Assembly: GCA_964482135.1 (NCBI GenBank)
Contig: CAYZWF010000008.1
Coordinates: forward strand, 1 to 64,000
From: UBA11136 sp964482135
GTDB taxonomy: Bacteria > Pseudomonadota > Alphaproteobacteria > UBA11136
Length of the DNA stretch: 64,000 nucleotides
Reading direction: 5' to 3'
The first letter of the stretch is position 1; each line of letters begins with the position of its first letter. The notes below the pieces were generated by a model that was not told the DNA's origin, did not search any database, and worked only from the letters and a program-made list of their open reading frames with translations. The translations under genes and the position numbers were made by a program. Of this stretch, positions 40,684-49,531 are shown in pieces.

Positions 40684-43600
40684 ATGAGGGTTACGCGGCG
40701 ATTCACTCAGGAGGGGCGTTCCGCCTATGAAGGCGTTACGTTCAAGACCACATCGAGTGATATTCGCAATCCCGATGGCTCAATCGTCTTCGAGCTCGAT
40801 GAGCTCGAGGTTCCCGCCGATTGGTCGCAAGTGGCCTGCGACGTTCTCGCCCAGAAGTATTTCCGTAAGGCCGGCGTGCCCGAGAACAGGGTTCCGGTTG
40901 AGGAAAATACCGTTCCCTCGTGGCTGTGGCGCCACGAGGCGGCCCCGAAAAGCCCCTATGGCGGCGAAACCAGCGCCAAACAGGTATTCGACCGTATGTG
41001 TGGCACCTGGACCTATTGGGGCTGGAAAGGCGGTTATTTCGACAGCGAAGACGACGCCCGCGCCTATTACGACGAAATGCGTTACATGCTGTGTTGTCAG
41101 ATGGGTGCGCCCAACTCTCCGCAATGGTTCAATACCGGCCTGCACTGGGCCTATGGCATCGACGGCCCGGCCCAGGGACATCACTATGTGGACTTTCGCA
41201 GCGGTGAACTGACCACCTCCCAGTCGGCTTACGAACACCCCCAGCCTCATGCCTGTTTCATCCAGAGCGTGAACGATGATCTGGTCAACGAAGGCGGGAT
41301 CATGGATCTGTGGACGCGCGAGGCGCGCCTGTTCAAATACGGATCGGGAACCGGCAGCAATTTTTCGTCCCTGCGCGGCAGCAACGAGTCCCTTTCGGGC
41401 GGCGGTAAATCATCGGGCCTTATGAGCTTTCTCAAGATCGGCGACCGCGCCGCCGGCGCCATCAAGTCCGGCGGCACCACGCGGCGCGCGGCGAAGATGG
41501 TCTGTGTGGATATCGACCACCCCGATATCGAGGAATTCATCAACTGGAAGACCGTGGAAGAGCAGAAGGTGGCGGCGCTGGTCACCGGCTCCAAGACCAT
41601 CAACCGTCATCTCAACACCATCCTCAAGGCCTGTCACACCGGACCCATGGACAGCGACGAGGAAGCCGAGGGCCGTTTCGACGTCAAACGCAACCCGGCG
41701 CTGAAGAAGGCGGTTTCAGGCGCCCGCAAGGCCCTGGTGCCGGAAAACTATATCCAGCGGATCATCCAGTTCGCCTCCCAGGGATTCACCGAAATCGACT
41801 TCCGCACCTATGACACCGACTGGGATTCCGACGCTTATCTCACCGTATCCGGCCAGAACGCCAACAATTCCATCCGCGTCACCGACGAGTTCCTCGAAGC
41901 CGTGGAGACGGACGGGGACTGGACCCTGACCCGGCGCACCGACGGCGAGGCCCACCAGACCCTTCGCGCCCGCGACCTGTGGGAACAGATCGGCCATGCC
42001 GCCTGGTCCTGCGCCGATCCCGGATTACAGTTCGACACCACCATAAACGACTGGCACACCTGCCCGGAATCCGGCCGCATCAATGCCTCGAACCCGTGTT
42101 CGGAATACATGTTCCTGGACGATACGGCCTGTAACCTGGCATCACTGAATTTACTAACGTTCCGCCGCGAGGACGGATCCTTCGACATAGAAGGATTCGA
42201 GCACGCAACCCGGCTGTGGACCATCACTCTGGAAATCTCGGTCCTGATGGCACAGTTCCCCTCGCGGCGGATCGCCCAACTCTCCTTCGATTACCGGACC
42301 TTAGGCTTGGGATTCGCCAATATCGGAGGGCTGTTGATGGCCTCGGGCTTCTCTTACGACAGCGACGAGGGCCGCGCCACATGCGCCGCCATCAGCGCGC
42401 TCATGACCGGAGTCGCCTATGAAACCTCCGCCGAAATCGCCGGCGAGATGGGAGCCTTTCCCGGCTATGGCGAAAACCGCGACTCCATGCTGCGGGTGGT
42501 CAACAACCACCGCATGGCCGCCCACGGCCTCGCCGATGGTTATGACGGGCTCTCGATTATTCCGGTACCCTTGCGCGCCGAGGACTGTCCCTTCGAGGGG
42601 CTGGCCAGGGCGGCAGCCGAATCCTGGGACCGCGCCAGCAGCGAGGGCGAGGCCAATGGCTTCCGCAACGCCCAGGTTACGGTGGTGGCGCCCACCGGGA
42701 CCATCGGCCTGGTCATGGACTGTGACACCACCGGAATCGAGCCCGACTTCGCCATCGTCAAGTTCAAGAAACTGGCCGGCGGCGGACATTTCAGAATCAT
42801 CAACCGCACCGTGGAAACGGCGCTGGGCACCCTGGGCTATTCCTCCGACCAGATACGCGACATCAGCGAATACGCCGTCGGCCGCGGCACCCTGTACCAG
42901 GCCCCGGGAATCGGTTTCGACGCGCTGCGCGAAAAGGGCTTCACCGACACGGCCATCGAGGCTCTTGAGACGGCGCTCGCCAATGCCTTCGACATCAAGT
43001 TCGCCTTTAACAAATGGACTCTGGGCGAGACCTTCTGCACCGAGACTCTCGGGCTTTCCAAAGAGGCGTTGGATGATCCCGCCTTCGACATGCTGCGCGC
43101 ACTCGATTTTTCGCGTGAAGACATCGAAGCCGCCAACGCCTTTTGCTGTGGCGCCATGACGGTGGAAGGCGCGCCGCACCTCAAGGACGAGCATCTTCCC
43201 GTATTCGACTGCGCCAATCCCTGTGGGCGGCTGGGTAAGCGTTTCCTGTCCGTGGAGAGCCATATCCGCATGATGGCGGCCTCGCAGCCGTTTATCACCG
43301 GGGCCATTTCAAAGACCATCAACATGCCGGGCAGCGCCGACGTGGAGGAGTGCAAGGATGCCTACATGCTGTCCTGGAAGCTGGGACTGAAGGCCAACGC
43401 CCTGTACCGCGACGGCTCCAAGCTGTCCCAGCCCTTAAGCTCCTCGGTTGAGGACAGTGAAACCGAGGAGGGCAGGGACGACGCCAGGGATGCAGACAGC
43501 ATCGCCGCGATGGCCGCCGAAGGCGCGCCGCGTATCGTCGAGCGGGTGGTGGAAAAGATCGCCGCCAGCCAGGAACGGGCGCGCCTGCCGGGACGGCGCA

Positions 43601-44310
43601 AGGGCTATACCCAGAAAGCCATCGTCGGCGGCCACAAGGTTTATTTGCGCACCGGCGAATATGAAAACGGCCAGCTTGGTGAAATTTTCATCGACATGCA
43701 CAAGGAGGGCGCGGCCTTCCGCAGCCTCATGAACAATTTCGCCATCGCCATTTCCATCGGCCTGCAGTACGGGGTGCCGCTGGAGGAATACGTTGATTCC
43801 TTCACCTTCACCCGTTTCGAGCCCTCGGGCATGGTGGAAGGCAACGAGGTCATCAAGATGGCGACCTCGGTCCTGGACTATATTTTCCGCGAACTCGCGG
43901 TTTCCTATCTCGGACGCAACGACCTTGGCCATGCCGAGCCTGAAGAACAGTTCGACAGTATCGGCGGCGGCACCGCCGAAGGTATGCCTGTGGGATCGGA
44001 AGACGTGGTGCGCCGCGTCGCCAGCACCGGCTATATGCGAAACAATCTTTATGTTCTCAGCCAGAATGAAAGCGGACGCGCGGAAACCGTTGCCTCCGCC
44101 ACAGCCCTGACCGGCGTCGGCACCGCCGAAGCTGTCGCTGTCAGTGCCGTGATCACCGAGCAAGTCGACTCCACCCACAATCGCGTCATCGAGGCGCGGA
44201 TGCAGGGCTATGAAGGCGACGCGTGCGGAGATTGCGGTAACTTCACGCTGGTCCGCAATGGCACATGCCTTAAATGCGTGACCTGCGGTTCGACGAGCGG
44301 GTGCTCTTGA
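40684..44310 (+). CDS. nrdJ: Vitamin B12-dependent (class II) ribonucleotide reductase
   Basis: NrdJ makes deoxyribonucleotides using adenosylcobalamin and no separate radical subunit. At 1,208 aa it has the long alphaproteobacterial form. It starts RVTRRFTQEGRSAYEG and carries the NPCSEYMFLDDTACNLASLNL active-site segment. PTGTIGLVMDCDTTGIEPDFA and a cobalamin/C-terminal region follow. It ends with a four-plus-one-cysteine tail, CGDCGNFTLV...CLKCVTCGSTSGC, resembling the zinc/redox tail of class II enzymes. Upstream are candidate NrdR boxes; a rho-independent terminator follows 32 bp after the stop. Confidence 0.97.
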   Translation: MRVTRRFTQEGRSAYEGVTFKTTSSDIRNPDGSIVFELDELEVPADWSQVACDVLAQKYFRKAGVPENRVPVEENTVPSWLWRHEAAPKSPYGGETSAKQVFDRMCGTWTYWGWKGGYFDSEDDARAYYDEMRYMLCCQMGAPNSPQWFNTGLHWAYGIDGPAQGHHYVDFRSGELTTSQSAYEHPQPHACFIQSVNDDLVNEGGIMDLWTREARLFKYGSGTGSNFSSLRGSNESLSGGGKSSGLMSFLKIGDRAAGAIKSGGTTRRAAKMVCVDIDHPDIEEFINWKTVEEQKVAALVTGSKTINRHLNTILKACHTGPMDSDEEAEGRFDVKRNPALKKAVSGARKALVPENYIQRIIQFASQGFTEIDFRTYDTDWDSDAYLTVSGQNANNSIRVTDEFLEAVETDGDWTLTRRTDGEAHQTLRARDLWEQIGHAAWSCADPGLQFDTTINDWHTCPESGRINASNPCSEYMFLDDTACNLASLNLLTFRREDGSFDIEGFEHATRLWTITLEISVLMAQFPSRRIAQLSFDYRTLGLGFANIGGLLMASGFSYDSDEGRATCAAISALMTGVAYETSAEIAGEMGAFPGYGENRDSMLRVVNNHRMAAHGLADGYDGLSIIPVPLRAEDCPFEGLARAAAESWDRASSEGEANGFRNAQVTVVAPTGTIGLVMDCDTTGIEPDFAIVKFKKLAGGGHFRIINRTVETALGTLGYSSDQIRDISEYAVGRGTLYQAPGIGFDALREKGFTDTAIEALETALANAFDIKFAFNKWTLGETFCTETLGLSKEALDDPAFDMLRALDFSREDIEAANAFCCGAMTVEGAPHLKDEHLPVFDCANPCGRLGKRFLSVESHIRMMAASQPFITGAISKTINMPGSADVEECKDAYMLSWKLGLKANALYRDGSKLSQPLSSSVEDSETEEGRDDARDADSIAAMAAEGAPRIVERVVEKIAASQERARLPGRRKGYTQKAIVGGHKVYLRTGEYENGQLGEIFIDMHKEGAAFRSLMNNFAIAISIGLQYGVPLEEYVDSFTFTRFEPSGMVEGNEVIKMATSVLDYIFRELAVSYLGRNDLGHAEPEEQFDSIGGGTAEGMPVGSEDVVRRVASTGYMRNNLYVLSQNESGRAETVASATALTGVGTAEAVAVSAVITEQVDSTHNRVIEARMQGYEGDACGDCGNFTLVRNGTCLKCVTCGSTSGCS

Positions 44311-44341
44311 AGCCCCGCTCTGCATTGTCCTCCCTAAACTT

Positions 44342-44375
44342 CGGGGGTGCGGCGGCGGAGCCCCCCGGTTTTTTT
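44342..44375 (+). terminator. Rho-independent terminator after nrdJ
   Basis: A CGGGGG/CCCCCG stem (44342-44347 with 44362-44367) around a 14-nt loop is followed by a G and a run of seven T. It lies 32 bp downstream of the nrdJ stop codon and reads in the same direction. Confidence 0.85.
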
Positions 44376-44446
44376 CTTGTGACCAAGGGAGGTGTACTTA
44401 ACGGGGTGTGATTAAGGGAAGGGGAGAAAAAAGAGGGGGGAAGAAA

Positions 44447-44791
44447 ATGTGGAGAGGAGTCTATCACCTGACGGTTACCGGAGATGCCGCCGATGGGCGC
44501 AGTCTTCTGGCGCTGGATAAGGGCCAGGTCAAGAGCCTGGACCATCATGATTTCGTCTGCACCGGCACCTATGCCCATGATCCCGCCAGCGGCGGACTCG
44601 ACCTTGACCTGATCCTTGTGGTTCCGGTCTTTCCGCCCGCGCCCTGCGATCTTCTGGAAGACGACCTGCCGCGGGGGGTGAGCCATATGCTGAACCTGGA
44701 AAGCCATCTTTCAGCCAGAGAAAACGGCGGCAGCACCAACGTCAGGACCGATCTTGGAACCCTGACCCTGAGTCTCAAAAAGGCCGCCTGA
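44447..44791 (+). CDS. Small conserved hypothetical, GrlR-like beta protein
   Basis: A 114-aa protein from the ATG at 44447 (purine-rich GAGGGGGGAAG upstream). It looks like one beta-rich domain: MWRGVYHLTVTGD, GRSLLALDKGQVKSLDHHDFVCTGTYAHD, LDLDLILVVP. This order, a strand followed by a loop and an 'ygG.ySv' type strand, is reminiscent of the GrlR/T3SS-regulator-like fold, but the match is weak and from pattern only. There is no secretion system nearby, so the role is unknown. It is convergent with the GAF-fragment gene. Confidence 0.65.
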   Translation: MWRGVYHLTVTGDAADGRSLLALDKGQVKSLDHHDFVCTGTYAHDPASGGLDLDLILVVPVFPPAPCDLLEDDLPRGVSHMLNLESHLSARENGGSTNVRTDLGTLTLSLKKAA

Positions 44792-44853
44792 GGGCCGCGC
44801 GAGACCCACGGAGATTCGTAGAGGCCAGTGAGACCGCCTGCCCCCAGAGCGGG

Positions 44854-45291
44854 TCAGGGCCGATAGAAATCAATTTGATGGGAACGAATCGGTTCATTCG
44901 GGCAGGCGCGGCGGTATGTGCCGCCACGCCTGTCATCGGGCACGCGCCTGTCGGCGTCCTGGCGCCTGTCTTCCCCGCTGCGTCTTTCCTCCTCCACGCG
45001 GCGGGCGCTTACAAGGCGGCGTTCATCGCCGATGCGCCGGCTGGCGTTCATTCTACGGAGTTTGTGGCGCCGGGTGTCGCCAGTGTCACCCGCTTCCTCG
45101 TGCCGGCGTTCCTCCTTTTGCCGCAGATACAAGGTGCCGCCGTCGGCATTGGCCAGATCCTTGGCCTCGAGGAGGATTTTCTCCATCAGACGGTCGAAAT
45201 TGGTCTCCGCCGAAAGGGCGATACCGATTTCGATCAGCCGGGCGGTGCGGTTTTGCCCCCCCTTGCCGGAAGTGAACTGTTTCTTGGGCAT
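44854..45291 (-). CDS. Truncated GAF-domain protein with arginine-rich tail
   Basis: A 145-aa protein with strong Shine-Dalgarno GGGAGGAG 5 nt upstream of the ATG at 45291. Residues about 15-60 (RLIEIGIALSAETNFDRLMEKILLEAKDLANADGGTLYL) match the first helix and strand of GAF domains that precede cyclase or HD-type output domains. The GAF then ends abruptly. It is followed by an Arg-rich repetitive stretch (ERRSGEDRRQDADRRVPDDRR) and a C-terminus encoded by a dispersed repeat. It is either a truncated remnant or a small protein built on a GAF start. The function is unknown. Confidence 0.6.
   Translation of the reverse strand: MPKKQFTSGKGGQNRTARLIEIGIALSAETNFDRLMEKILLEAKDLANADGGTLYLRQKEERRHEEAGDTGDTRRHKLRRMNASRRIGDERRLVSARRVEEERRSGEDRRQDADRRVPDDRRGGTYRRACPNEPIRSHQIDFYRP
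44868..44913 (+). repeat. Partial copy of the dispersed repeat found at 62.7 kb
   Basis: About 45 bp here, including TTTGATGGG and AATCGGTTCATTCGGGCAG, match the reverse strand of 62741-62789 with about five mismatches over a 37-bp core. The copy forms the end of the GAF-fragment gene, encoding RACPNEPIRSHQ. The 62.7 kb copy reads RRVCPNEPIYTHQ in the equivalent frame. Confidence 0.8.
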
Positions 45292-45481
45292 GACTCCTCC
45301 CCAGGTGTCCCGCCATGAACGCCGAATAAAGCGCTACGAGGCCTTTAGATTGGTTCTATGGTTAAAAAGGCTATAACGATTTTTTCCGCCACGGGAAGCA
45401 CGGGCTGGAATTACCACCACCGTGGGGTACTGGGGGAAACCGGGGGAGCGGAAGAAATCCCGGAGTTTTCTACGGAGTTTT

Positions 45482-45940
45482 CTAAAGTTTCCCGGTCATG
45501 GCGTAGGTCAGTACCTGGACCACCTGTTCGGGGGTTTCGGCCACCGCAAGGGCCGCGCCGTCCACCTCTTTCAGGGCATGGTTGAGGTTTGGGTCATGCA
45601 GGGTAATCACGGGTTTTCCCAAGGCGGCGGCCATGCCCGCGTCGAAGGCGGCGTTCCATTGTTTGTATTTATCCCCGAAGCGCACCACCACCATATCGGC
45701 GCTCCGGATCAAGGTCTGGGTGCGGATGGCGTTGACCCCGGCCCCCTTGCGGTCCTTCCAGAAATCGTTCTCTTCCGCGCCGAGGATGGCGACACCGCAA
45801 TTATCGCTGTCATCGTGATTGGTTACCGGGGAGACAAAATCGGCGTCAAGGCCCGCAGCCCGCGCGCCTTCGATGATGCGCTCGCGCCAATCGCTATGAA
45901 TCTCGCCGGAGAGATAAACCGTCCATTCCTGCTGTGACAT
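45482..45940 (-). CDS. YtoQ family protein
   Basis: A 152-aa protein from the ATG at 45940 (MSQQEWTVYLSGEIHSDWRERI). It matches the YtoQ family (about 148 aa) over its length, with FVSPVTNHDDSDNCG, EENDFWKDRKGAGVNAIRTQTLI and DMVVVRFGDKYKQWNAAFDAGMAAALGKPVI. The fold resembles nucleoside 2-deoxyribosyltransferase/TIR-like (YhcR) proteins; the function is not established. An in-frame extension to 46012 has no support. Confidence 0.85.
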   Translation of the reverse strand: MSQQEWTVYLSGEIHSDWRERIIEGARAAGLDADFVSPVTNHDDSDNCGVAILGAEENDFWKDRKGAGVNAIRTQTLIRSADMVVVRFGDKYKQWNAAFDAGMAAALGKPVITLHDPNLNHALKEVDGAALAVAETPEQVVQVLTYAMTGKL

Positions 45941-46200
45941 GGGTGCCGTTCCCGCTCTTGTTTCACGCCAAAGTCCGATCCCCGGTTTAGAGGAAGAGGC
46001 CGTGGCGATCAAATCTTAATCTTTTCACAACAGGTTTTATGTTTGATTTGCGGGGCATAACCGTGATGGACCCGTGGCCCGGGATGGCGATAGAATGATT
46101 CCTAAAGATGCCGATCCCCAAAATTCCGGCCCCCAAGATGCCGGTCCTGGGAAAATCGGTCTTGGGAGTGTTGGCTAATTTGTAGCAACGAGGCGAAGAC

Positions 46201-46566
46201 ATGGCGGAAGAAAAAGAAAACTATCAGTCTCTCATTCAGATCAAACATTTCTTCGATGAGCTGGAACAGGGAATCCAGCTCGCCAACCGTGAAATCATCC
46301 ACAGCCGGATCGACACACTGACCAAGGAGAAAATTCTCAGTTTCGCCGTGATCGTCGGCCGCCTGCGCGCCCGTTACCTGGAAGCCGCCTTCAATCTCAG
46401 CGCCTCGGAAGACGGCGACCCGCCCGACATGTCGAAAATCGAGGAGCTGCAAAGCAAGCGGCTGATGTTCGATGAGGCCAAGCAAGCCTTCGCGGATATT
46501 CGCTACGCCATCGAGAAGGGCTATATCGACGTGGACTGGGGGCCCGGAAACAACAAAGGTGACTAA
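46201..46566 (+). CDS. Conserved hypothetical helical protein, 121 aa
   Basis: A small, mostly helical protein with GAGG 8 nt upstream of the ATG. It contains SLIQIKHFFDELEQGIQLANREIIHSRI, EKILSFAVIVGRLRARYLEAAFNL and DEAKQAFADIRYAIEKGYIDV, which suggest a helical hairpin bundle. There is no signal or membrane segment and I recognise no family. Its last 4 bp overlap the convergent acuI gene. Confidence 0.72.
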   Translation: MAEEKENYQSLIQIKHFFDELEQGIQLANREIIHSRIDTLTKEKILSFAVIVGRLRARYLEAAFNLSASEDGDPPDMSKIEELQSKRLMFDEAKQAFADIRYAIEKGYIDVDWGPGNNKGD

Positions 46567-47588
46567 TTCTCCGTTTCCATCTCCACCACCACGCGCCCAC
46601 GCACCTGACCTTCGAGGATTCGGCGGCCCAGCTCCGGCACCTCTTCGAGCCGGGCGCTCTGGATCATGTTTTCCAGCTTTTCCAACGGCAGGTCCGCGGC
46701 CAGACGCGCCCAGGCTTGCCTGCGGCGCTCCATGGCAAGCTGGACGGTATCAACACCCAAAAGATTGACCCCGCGCAGAAGAAACGGAATGACGGTGGTG
46801 GCGAGTTCACGCCCGCCCACCAGGCCGGTGGCGGCGACACTGGCGCCATGTTTGAGGCTCGCCAGGATGGTCGCCAGCGTGGTCCCGCCCACCGCATCCA
46901 CGGCCGCCGCCCAGCGTTCGGGAAGAAGGGTTTTTTGCGGCGGCGTGGAAAGCTCGGCGCGGTCCATAATATGGGCGGCGCCCAGCGACTTCAGATAATC
47001 ATGGGTGTCGGCGCGGCCGGTGGAGGCCGTTACCTCATAGCCCAGAGCGGCGAGAACGGCCACGGCGATACTGCCGACGCCGCCAGCGGCCCCGGTTACC
47101 AGCACCTCGCACTCTCCTTCACCCTTGCCGGGGGTAAGGCCGTGTTCTTCGAGAATGATCACCGCCTCCATGGCGGTGAGACCCGCGGTGCCGATGGCCA
47201 TGGCCTGGCGCGGGGTCAATGAGTCCGGCAGAGCCACCAGCCAGTCGGCGCGCAGCCGCGCAAAACCGGCAAAGCCGCCCCAGGCCTTCTCGCCGATGCC
47301 GCATCCCCCGGCGATCACCTTGTCGCCGGGCTTCCACAGGGGGGACTCCGAGTTCGTCACCTCACCGGCAAGGTCAACGCCGGGAATATGGGGATAGCGG
47401 CGCACCACCTTGCCCAGCCCGGCCATGGCGAGGCCATCCTTGTAATTGAGGGTGGAACAGGCGATGCGCACCGTGACTTCGGCTCCCTCCGGCGCCGCGG
47501 CCATGAGTTCGGCCTCGCTGACCTCGCCGATGCGGGAGGTTACCTCCTCGCCTTCCCGCTCCAGAATGAGGGCGCGGAAAGGGGTCAC
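46563..47588 (-). CDS. acuI: Acrylyl-CoA reductase-like MDR oxidoreductase (AcuI/YhdH)
   Basis: A 341-aa zinc-independent medium-chain dehydrogenase of the AcuI/YhdH group, which reduces acryloyl-CoA with NADPH. It begins MTPFRALILEREGEEVTSRIGEV. It has NYKDGLAMAGLGKVVRRYPHIPGVDLAGEV and the nucleotide-binding VLVTGAAGGVGSIAVAVLAALGYEVTASTGR. It ends with FLLRGVNLLGVDTVQ. Length fits the family. It lies downstream of pyrC with a 4-bp overlap, so the two are cotranscribed; no metabolic link between them is evident. Confidence 0.9.
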   Translation of the reverse strand: MTPFRALILEREGEEVTSRIGEVSEAELMAAAPEGAEVTVRIACSTLNYKDGLAMAGLGKVVRRYPHIPGVDLAGEVTNSESPLWKPGDKVIAGGCGIGEKAWGGFAGFARLRADWLVALPDSLTPRQAMAIGTAGLTAMEAVIILEEHGLTPGKGEGECEVLVTGAAGGVGSIAVAVLAALGYEVTASTGRADTHDYLKSLGAAHIMDRAELSTPPQKTLLPERWAAAVDAVGGTTLATILASLKHGASVAATGLVGGRELATTVIPFLLRGVNLLGVDTVQLAMERRRQAWARLAADLPLEKLENMIQSARLEEVPELGRRILEGQVRGRVVVEMETEN

Positions 47589-48919
47589 GGATTCTCCCGA
47601 AAGCGCACGGGCTCGCCACGGGGATCGCCTTGGATTTCGTCCTCGCGCATGACCACATGGCCACGGATAACGGTGGCCGACGGCCAGCCCTTCACGGTCA
47701 TGCCGTCGAAGGGCGTCCAGCCCGCCTTGCTGGCGATCCAGTGGTTCTCGATGGTGCGTTCCGCCTTGAGGTCCACAATGGTGAAATCGGCGTCGAAACC
47801 CGGCGCAATGCTGCCCTTTCCGTCAATGCCGTAGAGTCGCGCGGCACCGGCGCTGGTGAGGTCTATGAGGCGCTCCAGCGACAGCCGTCCGGCGTTCATA
47901 TGGTCGAGCAGCAGCGGCAACAGGGTCTGGACCCCGGTCATGCCCGAGGGCGACTCGGGATAAGGCCGGGCCTTTTCCTCCAGCGTATGGGGTGCGTGAT
48001 CGGACCCCACCACGTCCACCACGCCGTCGGTCACGGCCTGCCACAAAGCCTCGCGGTGACGGGCCTCGCGGATCGGCGGATTCATCTGGGCAAGGGTGCC
48101 GAGCCGGTCATAACAGTCGGGCGCGGCCAGGGTCAGATGCTGGGGCGTCACCTCGACGGTGGCAATGTCCCGGTGTTTCGCCAGCACCTCCATTTCCTCC
48201 GCCGTGGTTACATGGAGCACATGTACCTGCCGCCCCGTTTCCCTAGCCAGGGCCAGCACCCGCCGGGTGGAGAGCAGCGCCGTCTCCACATCGCGCCATT
48301 CGGGATGGAGATGGACGGTGGCGCCATCGGCCTCCACCAGGGGACGGCGTTCACGCAGGCGGGATTCATCCTCGCTGTGGATGGCGACGCGGCGCGAACC
48401 GTTTTCCAGCACCGCGCACAGCACCTTATCGTCATCCACCAGAAGAGTGCCGGTGGAAGAACCCATGAACACCTTGACCCCGGAGCATCCGGGAAGCCGT
48501 TCCAGCCGCGCCAGATCGCCCGCGTTTGTTTCCGCCGCGCCCATGAAAAAGGCGTGATCGCACCAGGCCCGGCCATGGGCCCGCGCCAGCTTGTCGGCAA
48601 GGTCTTCCCCGGTAAGGGTGGAGGGATTGGTATTGGGCATCTCGAAGATGCTGGTGACGCCGCCCAGAACCGCCCCCGCGGTTCCGCTGGCCAAGTCTTC
48701 CTTGTGCTCGAGCCCGGGTTCGCGGAAATGCACCTGGGTGTCGATGACACCGGGCAACACATGCAGGCCGGTGGCGTCGAAACGCTCCGGCGCCTCGGCG
48801 GCGGAAAGGTCGCCCAGCGCCGACACCTTGCCCCCGGCCACGCCGATATCGGCGTCCACAATGCCGCCCTGGGCGGCCACCCGGCCACCATGAATGATAA
48901 AATCGTAAGGTTCGTTCAT
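47585..48919 (-). CDS. pyrC: Dihydroorotase
   Basis: Dihydroorotase catalyses the third step of pyrimidine synthesis, closing carbamoyl-aspartate to dihydroorotate. At 444 aa it is the class I/amidohydrolase type. The metal motif is DTQVHFREPG, with further ligand regions around FEMPNTNPST and VGSDHAPHTLEEKARPYPESPSGM. The ATG at 48919 has AGGA three bases upstream. Longer in-frame sequence to 49225 overlaps the SEL1 gene and is not used. Paralogues can be allantoinase-like, so other cyclic amidase activity is possible. It overlaps acuI by 4 bp. Confidence 0.92.
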   Translation of the reverse strand: MNEPYDFIIHGGRVAAQGGIVDADIGVAGGKVSALGDLSAAEAPERFDATGLHVLPGVIDTQVHFREPGLEHKEDLASGTAGAVLGGVTSIFEMPNTNPSTLTGEDLADKLARAHGRAWCDHAFFMGAAETNAGDLARLERLPGCSGVKVFMGSSTGTLLVDDDKVLCAVLENGSRRVAIHSEDESRLRERRPLVEADGATVHLHPEWRDVETALLSTRRVLALARETGRQVHVLHVTTAEEMEVLAKHRDIATVEVTPQHLTLAAPDCYDRLGTLAQMNPPIREARHREALWQAVTDGVVDVVGSDHAPHTLEEKARPYPESPSGMTGVQTLLPLLLDHMNAGRLSLERLIDLTSAGAARLYGIDGKGSIAPGFDADFTIVDLKAERTIENHWIASKAGWTPFDGMTVKGWPSATVIRGHVVMREDEIQGDPRGEPVRFRENP

Positions 48920-48925
48920 GTTCCT

Positions 48926-48942
48926 GTACGTAAAATGCGTAC
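48926..48942. promoter_or_regulatory. Near-perfect palindrome in the pyrC leader
   Basis: GTACGTAAAATGCGTAC has 7-bp arms with one mismatch around a 3-bp centre, located 7 bp upstream of the pyrC ATG and about 90 bp from the divergent SEL1 lipoprotein gene. It could be an operator or leader stem. No regulator match is known to me. Confidence 0.4.
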
Positions 48943-49030
48943 GCACCATGCCGGGATGGAACCAAAAATGAAAGAGCACAGTTGGCGGAATGGTTCTCCT
49001 GGGTCCGGATTTCGGTATAAGCTGGCCCCC

Positions 49031-49531
49031 ATGAGACATGCAATCCTTAGCATTGTGATGGCGGCGAGTCTTCTGTCCGCCTGTGCCTGGATGGGACCGG
49101 ACGTCCGCGTGGACCCGGCACAGAGCCACATGGAAGCCAGGGCCATGCTGGGTATCGACATGTATGGCCGCGGCGAATTCCTGGAAGCGCTGGACGCCAT
49201 CCGCCCCTGGGCCGAACAGGGCCATTCCTCGGGCATGGTGCTGATCGCCGGCATGTATTATCAGGGCCGCGGCGTGGCCAAGGACAATATCAGCGCCTAT
49301 ATGTGGGCGGAGCTCGGCGTTATCTACGCCAAGGACGATGAGGAATACGGCAAGGCCATCAAGTTCCGCAACGAGATCGCCTCAAGCATGACGGCGCAGG
49401 ACATCAACGAGGCCCGCCGCCGCACCAAGGACTGGCAGCCGGGCATGCCCCTGCCTCCCGAGGAGGAGACGGATGGGGTTTCGGGCGGAGAAACTGGAAA
49501 CGGGGAAATGCCCATAGGAGAGGAAATATGA
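49031..49531 (+). CDS. SEL1-repeat lipoprotein
   Basis: A 166-aa exported lipoprotein. The signal sequence MRHAILSIVMAASLLSAC carries a lipobox (LSAC, lipidated Cys18). The mature part has SEL1-type repeats: ARAMLGIDMYGRGEFLEALDAIRPWAEQGHSSGMVLIAGMYYQGRGVAKDNISAYMWAEL. It ends with an acidic linker. SEL1 lipoproteins often scaffold envelope complexes; the partner is unknown. It overlaps the next gene by 4 bp (ATGA), so they may act together. Confidence 0.88.
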   Translation: MRHAILSIVMAASLLSACAWMGPDVRVDPAQSHMEARAMLGIDMYGRGEFLEALDAIRPWAEQGHSSGMVLIAGMYYQGRGVAKDNISAYMWAELGVIYAKDDEEYGKAIKFRNEIASSMTAQDINEARRRTKDWQPGMPLPPEEETDGVSGGETGNGEMPIGEEI

